43,720 bases of DNA from JBBRGK01 sp036741355 (GTDB lineage Bacteria > Chloroflexota > Dehalococcoidia > CAUJGQ01), in NCBI GenBank assembly GCA_036741355.1, contig DAINSK010000028.1:1-43720 (forward strand), given 5' to 3'. A program made the position numbers and the translations under genes. Positions 7,575 to 15,764 of this stretch are shown in pieces (position 1 is the first letter of the stretch; every line of letters begins with the position of its first letter). The notes below the pieces were generated by a model that was given only the letters and a program-made list of their open reading frames with translations, did not search any database and was not told where the DNA came from.

Positions 7575-8111
7575 TCATCTGGGCCTGCGATCGGGCATCA
7601 GCCGCCGTTCCTTCCATTGCTCCGGAAGGTGCGGTGTCAAGAGTCCCATAACGATGGGGGCGATCACCAGAGCGATCACGGCGGCGATCGCGACGAAGAT
7701 CGAACTTCCAGCGACGTCGACGACGTGGTGGATACCCGCTCCCACCCGTGCCCAATCGGCCATCACGGCGATCACCGCCAGCGGTATAGCCCACAAGACG
7801 TCCACCATCGCGACGAGCGCGACCAGCGCCGCGGCCAGGAGCGCGTGGTCGGACGGGAATCCGTTGTCGGGCGCATGTGAGATTAGCGGCGCCACGTGGC
7901 TCGTGGTGAACGGTCGTGGGTCGTTGTAGGCCGCCCCACCAGCGAGGGCCAGCGCATAGCTGAGAACGAGCAGCACCACCGCCGCGACCACCCATTGCAA
8001 CACCGATAGCCTTGGAAGCTGCCAGAGGCGGAATGCCAGGATGGCCGCCGCGACCACGACGGCGATGAAAACCAGGTACTTCGCGGCGAAGATGGTCAGG
8101 TCGGCGGGCAC
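7575..8111 (-). CDS. PAP2-family membrane phosphatase
   Basis: This 178-residue membrane protein has about five hydrophobic helices (12-27, 38-60, 90-105, 106-120, 136-158). The three-part acid phosphatase signature is present in a slightly altered form: DPRP at about 64-67, PSDH at 86-89 in place of PSGH, and ARVGAGIHHVVD at 121-132 in place of SRxxxxxHxxxD. The catalytic His residues and Asp are kept. Such enzymes remove phosphate from lipid pyrophosphates, including undecaprenyl pyrophosphate. The GTG start at 8111 follows GGAG. It faces the acetyltransferase and diverges from the crotonase gene. Confidence 0.82.
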   Translation of the reverse strand: MPADLTIFAAKYLVFIAVVVAAAILAFRLWQLPRLSVLQWVVAAVVLLVLSYALALAGGAAYNDPRPFTTSHVAPLISHAPDNGFPSDHALLAAALVALVAMVDVLWAIPLAVIAVMADWARVGAGIHHVVDVAGSSIFVAIAAVIALVIAPIVMGLLTPHLPEQWKERRLMPDRRPR

Positions 8112-8211
8112 GTGCGACTCCGGCTTTAATGGGTGGGTCTCTATGGTACAACGTGACGGTGCCCCATCATCGCTACGACGCCGGGGACTCGACACAGCAA
8201 AGGACGGCCGC

Positions 8212-9081
8212 ATGAACTCCGAACAGACGGTCCTCTACGAAGAACGCGAATCGCTCGGCATCATTACGCTGAACCGGCCGGAGAAGCTGAACACGCTCAA
8301 CGAGTCCGTTATCCAGGGCCTGGCGGATGCAATCGATGAAGCGACGGCGTCTGCGGCGGTGCGGGCGATCGTCCTGCGCGGCGCCGGCCGGGCCTTTACA
8401 GCCGGCTACGACCTGAACCCGCGCGAGCGCATTCCCCGGCGTCCGCGCTACGACGCGCCCTCGCCCGAGGCGCGGCCCGGCGCGTGGGACCCCGTACGCG
8501 ACTACATGTTTATGGGGCACAACATGCGTCGCTTCATGAAGCTGTGGGAATGTCCCAAGCCGGTGATCGCGCAGGTGCACGGCTACGCGCTCGGCGGAGG
8601 CACCGACCTGGTGCTGTGCGCCGACCTGATCTTCATGGCCGAAGACGCCTTCATCGGCTATCCGCCGTCACGCGTCTTCGGCACGCCGACGACGATGATG
8701 TGGGTGTACAAGCTCGGCCTCGAGCACGCCAAGCAGTTCCTGCTCTCCGGCGACGCGATCGACGCCGCCACCGCCTTCCGTATCGGCCTCGTCGCGCAGG
8801 TGTTCCCCGCGGACCGGCTGGCCGAGGAGACCGAGCGCTACGCCAAGCGCTACCAGCACATTCCGGGCAATCAGCTTGCGCTGAATAAGCTGCTCATCAA
8901 CCAGGCGTACGAAAACATGGGGCTGCGCACCACGCAAATGCTCGGCACCTTCTTCGACGGCGTCACCCGCCACACCGAGGAGGCGCTGCGCTGGCGCGAG
9001 AGCTTCGGTGAGATCGGCTTCCGCGAAACGATTCGTCGCCGCGACGCGCCGTTCGAGGACTATGGGGAGCGGACGCGCTGA
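8212..9081 (+). CDS. Enoyl-CoA hydratase/isomerase-family protein (atypical crotonase)
   Basis: This 289-residue crotonase-fold protein shows NRPEKLNTLN at 21-30, the oxyanion-hole segment GRAFTAGYDL at 59-68 and HGYALGGGTD at 123-132. The two Glu residues that catalyse hydration in classical enoyl-CoA hydratase are not conserved: the GGGCE position is GGGTD (Asp132), and the second Glu position is Pro152 (IGYPPS). It therefore probably catalyses another CoA-ester reaction, or uses Asp132. The ATG follows AAGGA. It converges with the CoA-transferase operon, 47 bases away, which fits a shared acyl-CoA context. Confidence 0.85.
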   Translation: MNSEQTVLYEERESLGIITLNRPEKLNTLNESVIQGLADAIDEATASAAVRAIVLRGAGRAFTAGYDLNPRERIPRRPRYDAPSPEARPGAWDPVRDYMFMGHNMRRFMKLWECPKPVIAQVHGYALGGGTDLVLCADLIFMAEDAFIGYPPSRVFGTPTTMMWVYKLGLEHAKQFLLSGDAIDAATAFRIGLVAQVFPADRLAEETERYAKRYQHIPGNQLALNKLLINQAYENMGLRTTQMLGTFFDGVTRHTEEALRWRESFGEIGFRETIRRRDAPFEDYGERTR

Positions 9082-9128
9082 CGCGCTAAGGCCGGCAATA
9101 GCGCCACGGCTTCGGGTACGGGAGAGAC

Positions 9129-10499
9129 TTAGTCCGGCGGCTCGTCCGCGACCACGCCGTCTGCATAGAGCCCGGCAAGCTCATCATCGCTCAGGCCCAG
9201 CATGCCAATCAGAACATCGCGGTTGTGCTCACCCAGTCCGGGCGCGGGCAGGCGGTAGGTGGCGGGTGTTGCGCTGAGGTGCGCCGGCAGTCCCGGAAAG
9301 ACGAACGTGCCGGCGTCCGGATGGCTGATCGGGGTGTAGAAGCCGCGAGCGGCGAGGTGTTCGTTTTCCACCAACTCTTTCGCATCGAAGACCGCAACTG
9401 CAGCGATGCCGGCAGCCTGCAGCGTGTGCATCAGTTCGATGTGGTCATGCGGCCCCGTCCACGCGGCGATGGCGTCATCGATCTCGTCGTGGGCCGCGAT
9501 GCGCTCGTCGAGCCGCAGGCGCGCCAGGCGCTTGTCGATACCCGCGATGCGACAAAACGCCTTCCAGTCCGCGTCGCTGGTGACGCTAATCGCTATCCAA
9601 CGGTCATTTGAAGTGTCCAATGGTAAGGCGGGGTCCCCTTTGTCCCCGCCACCGGGCGGTTGTCCCTGGCCGGCCTGGTCGTCCTGTTCGGTAACTGGTT
9701 GCCATGGTCCCCCGGGGCCCGCGCACGGGTAGCAGCCCTGTGGAGCGTAGTAAGGATGGCGGTTGCCGTGGCGTGGTGCGTCGGCGCCGCGCACCTGCGC
9801 CGCCAGCACCTCTTCGCCGATGAAATCCACCATGCCCTCGACCTGTGCCAACTCGATCGCCTGGCCACGGTGCTCCGGGTCGGCGGCGCGATCCGCGAGG
9901 GCGATGGTGATGGCGGCGGCGGCGTGCAGCGCCGCTACCGGGTCGGCCCAGGCGACACCCGATTTGTAGGGCCCGCCATTGGGGTAGCCCATCAGGCTGG
10001 AGAGTCCTGCCGCCGGCTCGAGCATCGTGCCGAGTGCCACCCAGTCGCGGGCTGGACCGGTCGAGCCGAACCCCGGCATGCCGATATAGATGATGCCGCG
10101 ATTTAGCTCCGAGAGCCGGTCGTAGCCGAGACCAAGCTGGGGCATCACGCGCGGGCTGTAGTTCTCCAGCACGACGTCGGCCTGCTGCACGAGCCTTTCG
10201 AAGATCGCTTTGCCCGCGGGTTGGTCCAGTTGCAGCGTGATCCCCCGCTTGTTGCGATTGAACTTGTTGAACATGCCTTCGCGGTTCCAGGGCCTGTCGC
10301 CCGCCTTACCATTGGGGAAGCGTCCGGTGCGCCGCGCCTCCTCATCTGTAACTGCTTTGGGGCCGCGCGACCAGGTCGCTTCCACCCGGATGACGTCTGC
10401 ACCCAGATCGCCGAGGATGCGCGCCGCCAGGGGCCCTGCCCACACTCGAGAGAGGTCAAGCACCCTCACGCCGTCGAGCGCCATCGGCCGGTCAGCCAT
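9129..10499 (-). CDS. Family III CoA-transferase (CaiB/BaiF), subunit 1
   Basis: This 456-residue CoA-transferase moves CoA between carboxylates through an aspartyl-CoA thioester. It begins LDGVRVLDLSRVWAGPLAAR, has ENYSPRV near 112 and the catalytic Asp186 in AWADPVAALHAA. It is longer than usual because about 36 Gly/Pro/Gln-rich residues (roughly 262-297, DNA 9609-9716) are inserted between the YPCAG strand and the DRWIAIS strand. The inserted DNA contains a hairpin and looks like a repeat element read in frame. The start overlaps the preceding CoA-transferase gene by eight bases, so the two are probably made together, perhaps as a heteromer like benzylsuccinate CoA-transferase. Confidence 0.88.
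   Translation of the reverse strand: MADRPMALDGVRVLDLSRVWAGPLAARILGDLGADVIRVEATWSRGPKAVTDEEARRTGRFPNGKAGDRPWNREGMFNKFNRNKRGITLQLDQPAGKAIFERLVQQADVVLENYSPRVMPQLGLGYDRLSELNRGIIYIGMPGFGSTGPARDWVALGTMLEPAAGLSSLMGYPNGGPYKSGVAWADPVAALHAAAAITIALADRAADPEHRGQAIELAQVEGMVDFIGEEVLAAQVRGADAPRHGNRHPYYAPQGCYPCAGPGGPWQPVTEQDDQAGQGQPPGGGDKGDPALPLDTSNDRWIAISVTSDADWKAFCRIAGIDKRLARLRLDERIAAHDEIDDAIAAWTGPHDHIELMHTLQAAGIAAVAVFDAKELVENEHLAARGFYTPISHPDAGTFVFPGLPAHLSATPATYRLPAPGLGEHNRDVLIGMLGLSDDELAGLYADGVVADEPPD
9609..9716 (-). repeat. In-frame palindromic insert within the CoA-transferase gene
   Basis: GGCGGGG (9627-9633) and CCCCGCC (9644-9650) form a hairpin inside the coding sequence, flanked by further GC-rich short inversions. 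The encoded peptide is low in complexity (DQAGQGQPPGGGDKG). Homologous proteins as I remember them run directly from the YxCAG strand to (D/N)DRW here. Confidence 0.5.
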
Positions 10500-11676
10500 C
10501 CGCGCTCTCCCGCGTAACGCGCGCCTGGCGCAGCGCGTCCAGGCTCCCGGCGCCCAAGTCGGTCATCACGGCGCGAGTATCCGCTCCGATGCGCGGTGGT
10601 GCGGCGGGTCGCCAGGCATGGCGCGAGAGCTTGAACGGTGGTCCGGGGTAGCGCAGGCTTCTGCCATCGATCTCGACCGCATCCCAGAATTCGCGCGCCG
10701 CGAGGTGCGGATCCCTCAGTAGTTCGAGCATGCCCGGCACCGGTCCAACCGGCACGCGCACCTCCTGGGCGATGCTGACGATCTCGCCGGCGCTGTGCTG
10801 CATCAGCCACGGCAGGATTTCGGCGTCGAACTCGTCGGCGTGCTCAAGCCGGTCGAGGCCCGTGGCAAAGCGCGGATCGGCCAGCAGGTGGCCGAAGCCG
10901 ATGACGGATAGGAATCGGTCGGCGGCGGGGTCGCTGGCCGCGCTCACGGCGACGTAGCCGTCCTTGCAGGGGTAGATGGTGATCGGGTGGGATGAGCTGT
11001 AGCGGTTACCGATCCGGCGCTCGATCGTGCCGGTGTGCGTGTACTTCACCGAGGTCCACTGGTGCATGCTCGCCATCGTTTCCATGTGCGAGACGTCGAT
11101 CGTCTGGCCGGTGCTGCCGCGATCGCGGTACAGGAGCGCCGCCATGGCGGCGATGAAACCGTAGGTGCCCGCGGCGTACTCCGGCTGCCGGCCGGCTCCC
11201 TGGATCGGCTCGCGGTGGGGCTCGCCGGTAACGAACATCTGCCCGCCTGCAGCGTAGTCGGTGAAGGGCGTCGAGGAAAAGTTGCGATAGGGACCGCTCA
11301 AGCCGAAGGGCGAGACATACAGTTTGATCAAGCGATCATCCGGGACGTCCGCTGTCATCGGCTTGAGCGGCCCGGGCGACGAGCTCTCGATTACCACGTC
11401 GGCCCTTTCCAGGAGGCGACGGAAAAGGTCTGATCCCGTGGTGGTCTCGATGTCCAGGCAGACGCTGCGTTTGCCCGTGTTCAGGTATGCGAACAACGTG
11501 CCGGAGTCGTCGAGCGGCTCCCCCACAGCGCGCTGCGGGTCACCGCCGGGCGGCTCGATCAACAGCACAGTGGCGCCGTAGCCCGCGAATAGCTTGCCGG
11601 CGTAACCTCCCGCGACCGAGCCGGCAACCTCCACCACCAGCAATTCTTCGAAGCGCTTGGGCATTTCGCCCGTCAT
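10492..11676 (-). CDS. Family III CoA-transferase (CaiB/BaiF), subunit 2
   Basis: This 394-residue CoA-transferase-fold protein starts with the ATG at 11676, inside the stop of the permease gene (four-base overlap). It has LLVVEVAGSVAGGYAGKLFA at the N-terminus, IEPPGGDP at 40-47 and VIESSSPG near 95-102. Where the catalytic Asp of the family is expected, the sequence is QPEYAAGTYGFIAA, with Glu166 in place of Asp. I believe other branches share this Glu form, so it may be a distinct active subclass or a non-catalytic partner of subunit 1. Longer frames upstream are antisense-free shadows of the permease. Confidence 0.85.
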   Translation of the reverse strand: MTGEMPKRFEELLVVEVAGSVAGGYAGKLFAGYGATVLLIEPPGGDPQRAVGEPLDDSGTLFAYLNTGKRSVCLDIETTTGSDLFRRLLERADVVIESSSPGPLKPMTADVPDDRLIKLYVSPFGLSGPYRNFSSTPFTDYAAGGQMFVTGEPHREPIQGAGRQPEYAAGTYGFIAAMAALLYRDRGSTGQTIDVSHMETMASMHQWTSVKYTHTGTIERRIGNRYSSSHPITIYPCKDGYVAVSAASDPAADRFLSVIGFGHLLADPRFATGLDRLEHADEFDAEILPWLMQHSAGEIVSIAQEVRVPVGPVPGMLELLRDPHLAAREFWDAVEIDGRSLRYPGPPFKLSRHAWRPAAPPRIGADTRAVMTDLGAGSLDALRQARVTRESADG

Positions 11677-12599
11677 CGCCGCCCGTCCTGTAGCCTGCCC
11701 CGCAAGCGAGGATCGAGCACGTCGCGCAAGCCGTCGCCGACGAGGTTCAGCGCGAGCACGGTCAGGAAGATCGCGATCCCCGGGAAGATCGAAAGGGTCG
11801 GCGCGCGTTGTGTGGACCGTAGCGCCTTCTGCAACATGCCGCCCCACGTCGCGGTTGGGGGTCTGATGCCGACGCCGAGGAAGCTCAACCCGGCCTCGGC
11901 CAGGATCGCGAACGCCATGCCTAGCGACGCCTGGACGATAATCGGTGCGAGCGTATTGGGCAGGATGTGGCGGGCGAGGATGCGGCGCGCCGGCGCACCC
12001 ATCGACCGGGCGGCGACGGCAAAATCGAGCGTCTTGAGCGACAGCGTTTGCGCTCGCACAAGCCGTGCGAAGACTGGGATGCTGGTGACGCCGATGGCGA
12101 TCATCAACTGATTGATCCCTTGACCGAGCATCGCCACGATCGCGAGCGCCAGGATCAGCGCCGGGAAGGCGAGGATCGCGTCCATCGTGCGCATGATGAG
12201 GCTGTCCGCCCACCGTCCCGCGTAACCGGAGATCAATCCCAACGGCACGCCGACCAGCAACGCGATCCCGACCGAGATGAAGCCGACCGTGAGCGAGACG
12301 CGAGAGCCGTAGATCACGCGGCTCAATACGTCACGCCCGTTTTCATCCGTTCCCAGCAGGTGGGCCGACGACGGCCCCTTGAGCGTGCTGAACGGGCTGA
12401 TGTCGTTCGGATGGTACGGCGCAATGAGCGGCGCGGAGATCGCACAAAGCGCGATCACCAGCAGAAGGACAATGGCGATGCAGACCGCCGGGTCGCGCAC
12501 CAGCCTGAGAAGCAAGCGCAGTGGCCCCCAACCACGCCCGGCCCGTGGAGGAACTGATGCGCTGAGGACCGCCTGGGAGGTCGGAGCAGTCATCGTCAC
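11673..12599 (-). CDS. Peptide-type ABC transporter permease (DppC-like)
   Basis: This inner-membrane permease of the BPD-transport family has 308 residues and about six helices. The first helix is at 36-57. HLLGTDENGRDVLSRVIYGSRVSL is the N-terminal signature of OppC/DppC proteins. The cytoplasmic EAA loop that contacts the ATPase is AARSMGAPARRILARHILPN. It starts with GTG (or the in-frame ATG at 12593) and overlaps the other permease by four bases. It pairs with that permease to form the channel. No ATPase gene is present in the operon, so DppD/DppF-type subunits must come from another locus. Confidence 0.9.
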   Translation of the reverse strand: MTMTAPTSQAVLSASVPPRAGRGWGPLRLLLRLVRDPAVCIAIVLLLVIALCAISAPLIAPYHPNDISPFSTLKGPSSAHLLGTDENGRDVLSRVIYGSRVSLTVGFISVGIALLVGVPLGLISGYAGRWADSLIMRTMDAILAFPALILALAIVAMLGQGINQLMIAIGVTSIPVFARLVRAQTLSLKTLDFAVAARSMGAPARRILARHILPNTLAPIIVQASLGMAFAILAEAGLSFLGVGIRPPTATWGGMLQKALRSTQRAPTLSIFPGIAIFLTVLALNLVGDGLRDVLDPRLRGRLQDGRR

Positions 12600-13549
12600 G
12601 CGTACCGAATGCGGGGATCGAGCACGCCATAGAGCAGGTCGGTAAAGAGGTTTGTCAGCACGACGATCACCGCCGTCACCAGGACCACGGCCTGCACCAC
12701 CGGGTAGTCTCGGATGAAGATCGCATCGACGCCATAGCGGCCGAAGCCCGGGAGCGCGAAGACGGTCTCGATCACCACCGCGCCGCCGAGCAGGCGGCTT
12801 ACCTGGAGCCCCGCGACGGTGACTACCGGCAGCATGGCGTTACGCAGGCCGTGAAGCAACACGACCCGCCGCTCAGCCAGTCCTTTCGCCCGCGCCGTCC
12901 GAACGTAGTCTTCGTTCAATACTTCGAGCAGGCTGGAACGGGTTTGACGCATAACGACTGCCGCCTGCACGGCACCGAGCGTCACCGCCGGCAAAACCAA
13001 GTGGCGCAGCCATTCTGTGGCATTCGAGCCGAAGCTGACATAGCCGGATGGCGGCATCCAGTGCACCTGTACTGCAAACGCGAGGATGAGCAGGATCCCC
13101 AACCAGAAGCTGGGCATGGCGACTCCGCCCAGCGCGATCACGGTCAATATCCGGTCCAACAAACTGTTGCGGCGGTAGGCGGCGATCACGCCGGTCGGCA
13201 GGGCTATAAGCAGGCTGACAATGAATGAAGCGATCGTGAGCTGGAGCGTGATCGGGAAGCGGTCGCGCAGCGCCTTGGTGATCACCTGGCGGGTCACGGC
13301 CGATCTCCCCAGGTTGCCCGTGACCGCTTTGGAAGCCCAGTCGAGATACTGAACCGGCAAGGAACGGTCCAAGCCCAGGTCGTGCCGCGCGATCTGGAGC
13401 TGCTGCGGCGTCAGGCTCTGCCCGCTCGTTCCCAGCAGCGCGATCACCGGGTCACCCGGCAGCAGGTGAATGAAAGAGAACGCCGCCACGGAAACCAGCA
13501 GGATGACCGGGACGAGCGCCAGCAGGCGGCCGGCGACGTATCGTGTCAC
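12596..13549 (-). CDS. Peptide-type ABC transporter permease (DppB-like)
   Basis: This 317-residue permease begins RLLALVPVILLVSVAAFSF, the typical DppB first helix, followed by HLLPGDPV. The EAA-type loop ARAKGLAERRVVLLHGLRNA and the later VIETVFALPGFGRYGVDAIF are diagnostic for the OppB/DppB side. It has about six membrane helices. The start is GTG. It lies 70 bases downstream of the binding-protein stop and overlaps the next permease by four bases, so it is second in a five-gene operon. Confidence 0.9.
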   Translation of the reverse strand: MTRYVAGRLLALVPVILLVSVAAFSFIHLLPGDPVIALLGTSGQSLTPQQLQIARHDLGLDRSLPVQYLDWASKAVTGNLGRSAVTRQVITKALRDRFPITLQLTIASFIVSLLIALPTGVIAAYRRNSLLDRILTVIALGGVAMPSFWLGILLILAFAVQVHWMPPSGYVSFGSNATEWLRHLVLPAVTLGAVQAAVVMRQTRSSLLEVLNEDYVRTARAKGLAERRVVLLHGLRNAMLPVVTVAGLQVSRLLGGAVVIETVFALPGFGRYGVDAIFIRDYPVVQAVVLVTAVIVVLTNLFTDLLYGVLDPRIRYA

Positions 13550-13619
13550 GGTTCGGATCTACCCCGAGACGTATTCAATCCCGCCGCCACGTGGCGCTGC
13601 CGGTCGGCGCGGCCCACCG

Positions 13620-15365
13620 CTATCCGAGGTACAGAAACTTATAGCGCTGCTTGCCCTCGGGGCCCCACAGGGTATTGAAGTTTTTCACCTTGGACTGACC
13701 AGCCGCATACAACGTCGCGTACAGGACGTAGTAATCGTAGACCTGGTCGATCGCCAGTTGCTGGACCTGGTCGTAAAACTTCTTGCGCTCGTTTTGGTCG
13801 TAGGTTTGCCGTGCCTTGACGATCAGGTCGTCCAGTTGCGGGTTTGGTTGGTGCCCCGGATTGTAGAACCCCTGTGATCCGAGAACATCGGCGGTCATGC
13901 CGTCCGGATCGACGCGTGCAGAAAACCCGGCCAGGTTCAGCGGCGCATCCTTTAGCACGTAGTCGCGATTGGTCAGGTCGGCGGTGGCGAGAGGCGTGAT
14001 ACTCAGGTCGATGCCAACTTTGCTCGCCATCTGCTTCCACAGCTCTGAGTGCTGCAGATAGGCCGACGTATTGATCGTGATCATCTCGAGCTTTGTGCCG
14101 TTCGGATACTTGCTCTGCGTCAGCTCCTGTTTCGCCGCCGTCAGGTCGAAGTCGAGGCCCTTAAGGCTGGTATTGAACGTCCATGACGAGGCACCCAGGG
14201 GGCCGATGCCGAGGACGCCCTTCCCGAAGAAAGCCGCCTGCAAGATCGCGGCCTTATCGATCGAGCGCCCGAGCGCGCGCCGGAAGTGCAGGTCGTCCAG
14301 CGGCGCCAGCGCCTGATTGACGTAGACACCCGACCAGCCGCCGCCTTTGATGGACGTTACCTGGTACTTGGAGTTTTTCGAGATATTGTCGACGTCTGTG
14401 GGGCTCAGCGTGTAAACGTCCACGGTGCCGGCGTCCAGGTTGGCCAGTCCGACCGTTGGGTCTGGGACGACATTCCAGCGCACCTGGTCGAGGTACGGGA
14501 AGGGGGTACCGGCGCTGTCCTTGGCCCAGTAATTGGGGTTCTTGGTCACGGTAATGTGGTCGCTCTGCGCCCACTCCTTGAAAATGAAGGGTCCCGTACC
14601 CACGGGGTTACGGCCGTAGTCCTTGCCGAACTTTTGCGCTGCCGTCGGCGAGATGATCGCGCCGCCGCGGTCGCCAAGGTTGGTGAGCAGTGCGGCGTTG
14701 GGCTCCTTGAGCTTGAAAACGACGGTGGTGGGATCCACCACCTGGACGCCGTCGATAGCGCTCATCTGGGCGAACGCCGCCGATTTAGTTGCCGGGTCCA
14801 GGTTTCGGTCGATATTGAACTTCACCGCGGCGGCGTCGAACGGCGTGCCGTCCGTGAACTTGATGCCGCTGCGGAGCTTGAACGTGATCTGCGTGCCGCC
14901 CGCGATCTCCCAGGACTGCGCCAGCGACTGCGAGGGGTCAAGCTCGCCCTGCTGGTTGTAGTTCACGAGGTTGTCGTGCATGGTCCAGAAGAACTGGTGG
15001 TCACCGCCGCCTTGACCGGTGTGCGGGTCGAGGCTCGTCGGGTTGTCCGTAGCAATCGTGACCAGGTTGCCGCCCGGCTTTCCAGGAGCGATCGCCGCCG
15101 GGCTTCCTGCTGGTTTCGCGGAGCCGGCCGCAGCAGGAGAGCCACTGGCGGCGCGTGTGCCGGCGGTACCGGGAGTGCCCGCTGCTGCGGCGGACGCCGC
15201 ACGTGTCGCCGTGGCGCCGTTGCTGTTGTTATTGCTGGAGCTGCAGCCAACCAGGAACAGGACGCCGCCGCCCAACACTACGACCCCGCCGCGAACAGCC
15301 TCGCGACGAGAGAGGCGCCGATTCAACCATTCCTGGCTACCTACTGCGTTTCGCTGAGGTCGCAT
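13620..15365 (-). CDS. Peptide-type ABC transporter substrate-binding lipoprotein
   Basis: This family 5 solute-binding protein has 581 residues. Its signal has SRREAV (twin-arginine-like), a hydrophobic core and a lipobox LVGC with Cys41. It is followed by an Asn/Ser run and a long Ala/Gly/Thr/Pro linker to about residue 110, a style common in Chloroflexota. The folded part shows DPTSLDPHTGQGGG, FKLRSGIKFTDGTPF and NPVGTGPFIFKEW, all family 5 hallmarks. The ATG at 15365 has an AAGGGA site. It is the first gene of the operon with two permeases and two CoA-transferases, so its ligand is probably a carboxylic acid or acyl compound activated by them (inference). Confidence 0.9.
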   Translation of the reverse strand: MRPQRNAVGSQEWLNRRLSRREAVRGGVVVLGGGVLFLVGCSSSNNNSNGATATRAASAAAAGTPGTAGTRAASGSPAAAGSAKPAGSPAAIAPGKPGGNLVTIATDNPTSLDPHTGQGGGDHQFFWTMHDNLVNYNQQGELDPSQSLAQSWEIAGGTQITFKLRSGIKFTDGTPFDAAAVKFNIDRNLDPATKSAAFAQMSAIDGVQVVDPTTVVFKLKEPNAALLTNLGDRGGAIISPTAAQKFGKDYGRNPVGTGPFIFKEWAQSDHITVTKNPNYWAKDSAGTPFPYLDQVRWNVVPDPTVGLANLDAGTVDVYTLSPTDVDNISKNSKYQVTSIKGGGWSGVYVNQALAPLDDLHFRRALGRSIDKAAILQAAFFGKGVLGIGPLGASSWTFNTSLKGLDFDLTAAKQELTQSKYPNGTKLEMITINTSAYLQHSELWKQMASKVGIDLSITPLATADLTNRDYVLKDAPLNLAGFSARVDPDGMTADVLGSQGFYNPGHQPNPQLDDLIVKARQTYDQNERKKFYDQVQQLAIDQVYDYYVLYATLYAAGQSKVKNFNTLWGPEGKQRYKFLYLG

Positions 15366-15764
15366 GTTTGCATCCCTTCGATGGTCGGCTACAAAACACG
15401 TGGTAAGCGACGTGATGCGGTATGCGGCATCGCGTTGCTGATAACGTAGGCCGAGTCTACAGCTCCTCGTAGCTCCACGTCCAGGGATCGCGCCCATGCA
15501 TCGTTAGCGCCGGAGCGGTGCCGTGCACCCTGGCTGCTTCAGAGAGCAAGTCGACTAAGGTTTGCATCGAGCCCCGCAAGTGTGGGCCGTTGAGGGACGT
15601 TCAACTTCAGGCGTGGACGAATGCTAGTTCCGGCGTCTCCGCCTGTCCAGGCGATCGTGCGGGACATTGACAGCCCCGTACGAAGACTGAATGCTAGGAC
15701 CGGAATCAAGCACGATCTGCAACGTCCTGGCGCCGGGCGAGTGTGATTTCGGGAGAAGTACCAG
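15366..15764. promoter_or_regulatory. Divergent intergenic region with a repeated 15-mer
   Basis: These 399 bases separate the transporter operon from the carboxyltransferase gene and hold no convincing ORF. Two related 15-mers, GAATGCTAGTTCCGG (15619-15633) and GAATGCTAGGACCGG (15689-15703), match at 13 positions and are exactly 70 bases apart in direct orientation. A TTGACA at 15667-15672 could be a forward -35 box, but no good -10 follows. The 15-mers are candidate regulator sites. Confidence 0.35.

Noticed and set aside
11677..12213. N-terminal extension of the second CoA-transferase frame
   Set aside because: The frame is open to 12213, but this part is an out-of-frame reading of the permease gene; the ATG at 11676 overlaps the permease stop and begins the conserved domain.
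14286..15449. Long forward ORF (387 codons)
   Set aside because: It is antisense to the substrate-binding protein gene, whose motifs are clear; the translated composition (Arg/Val/Glu-heavy, no family pattern) is that of a GC-rich shadow.
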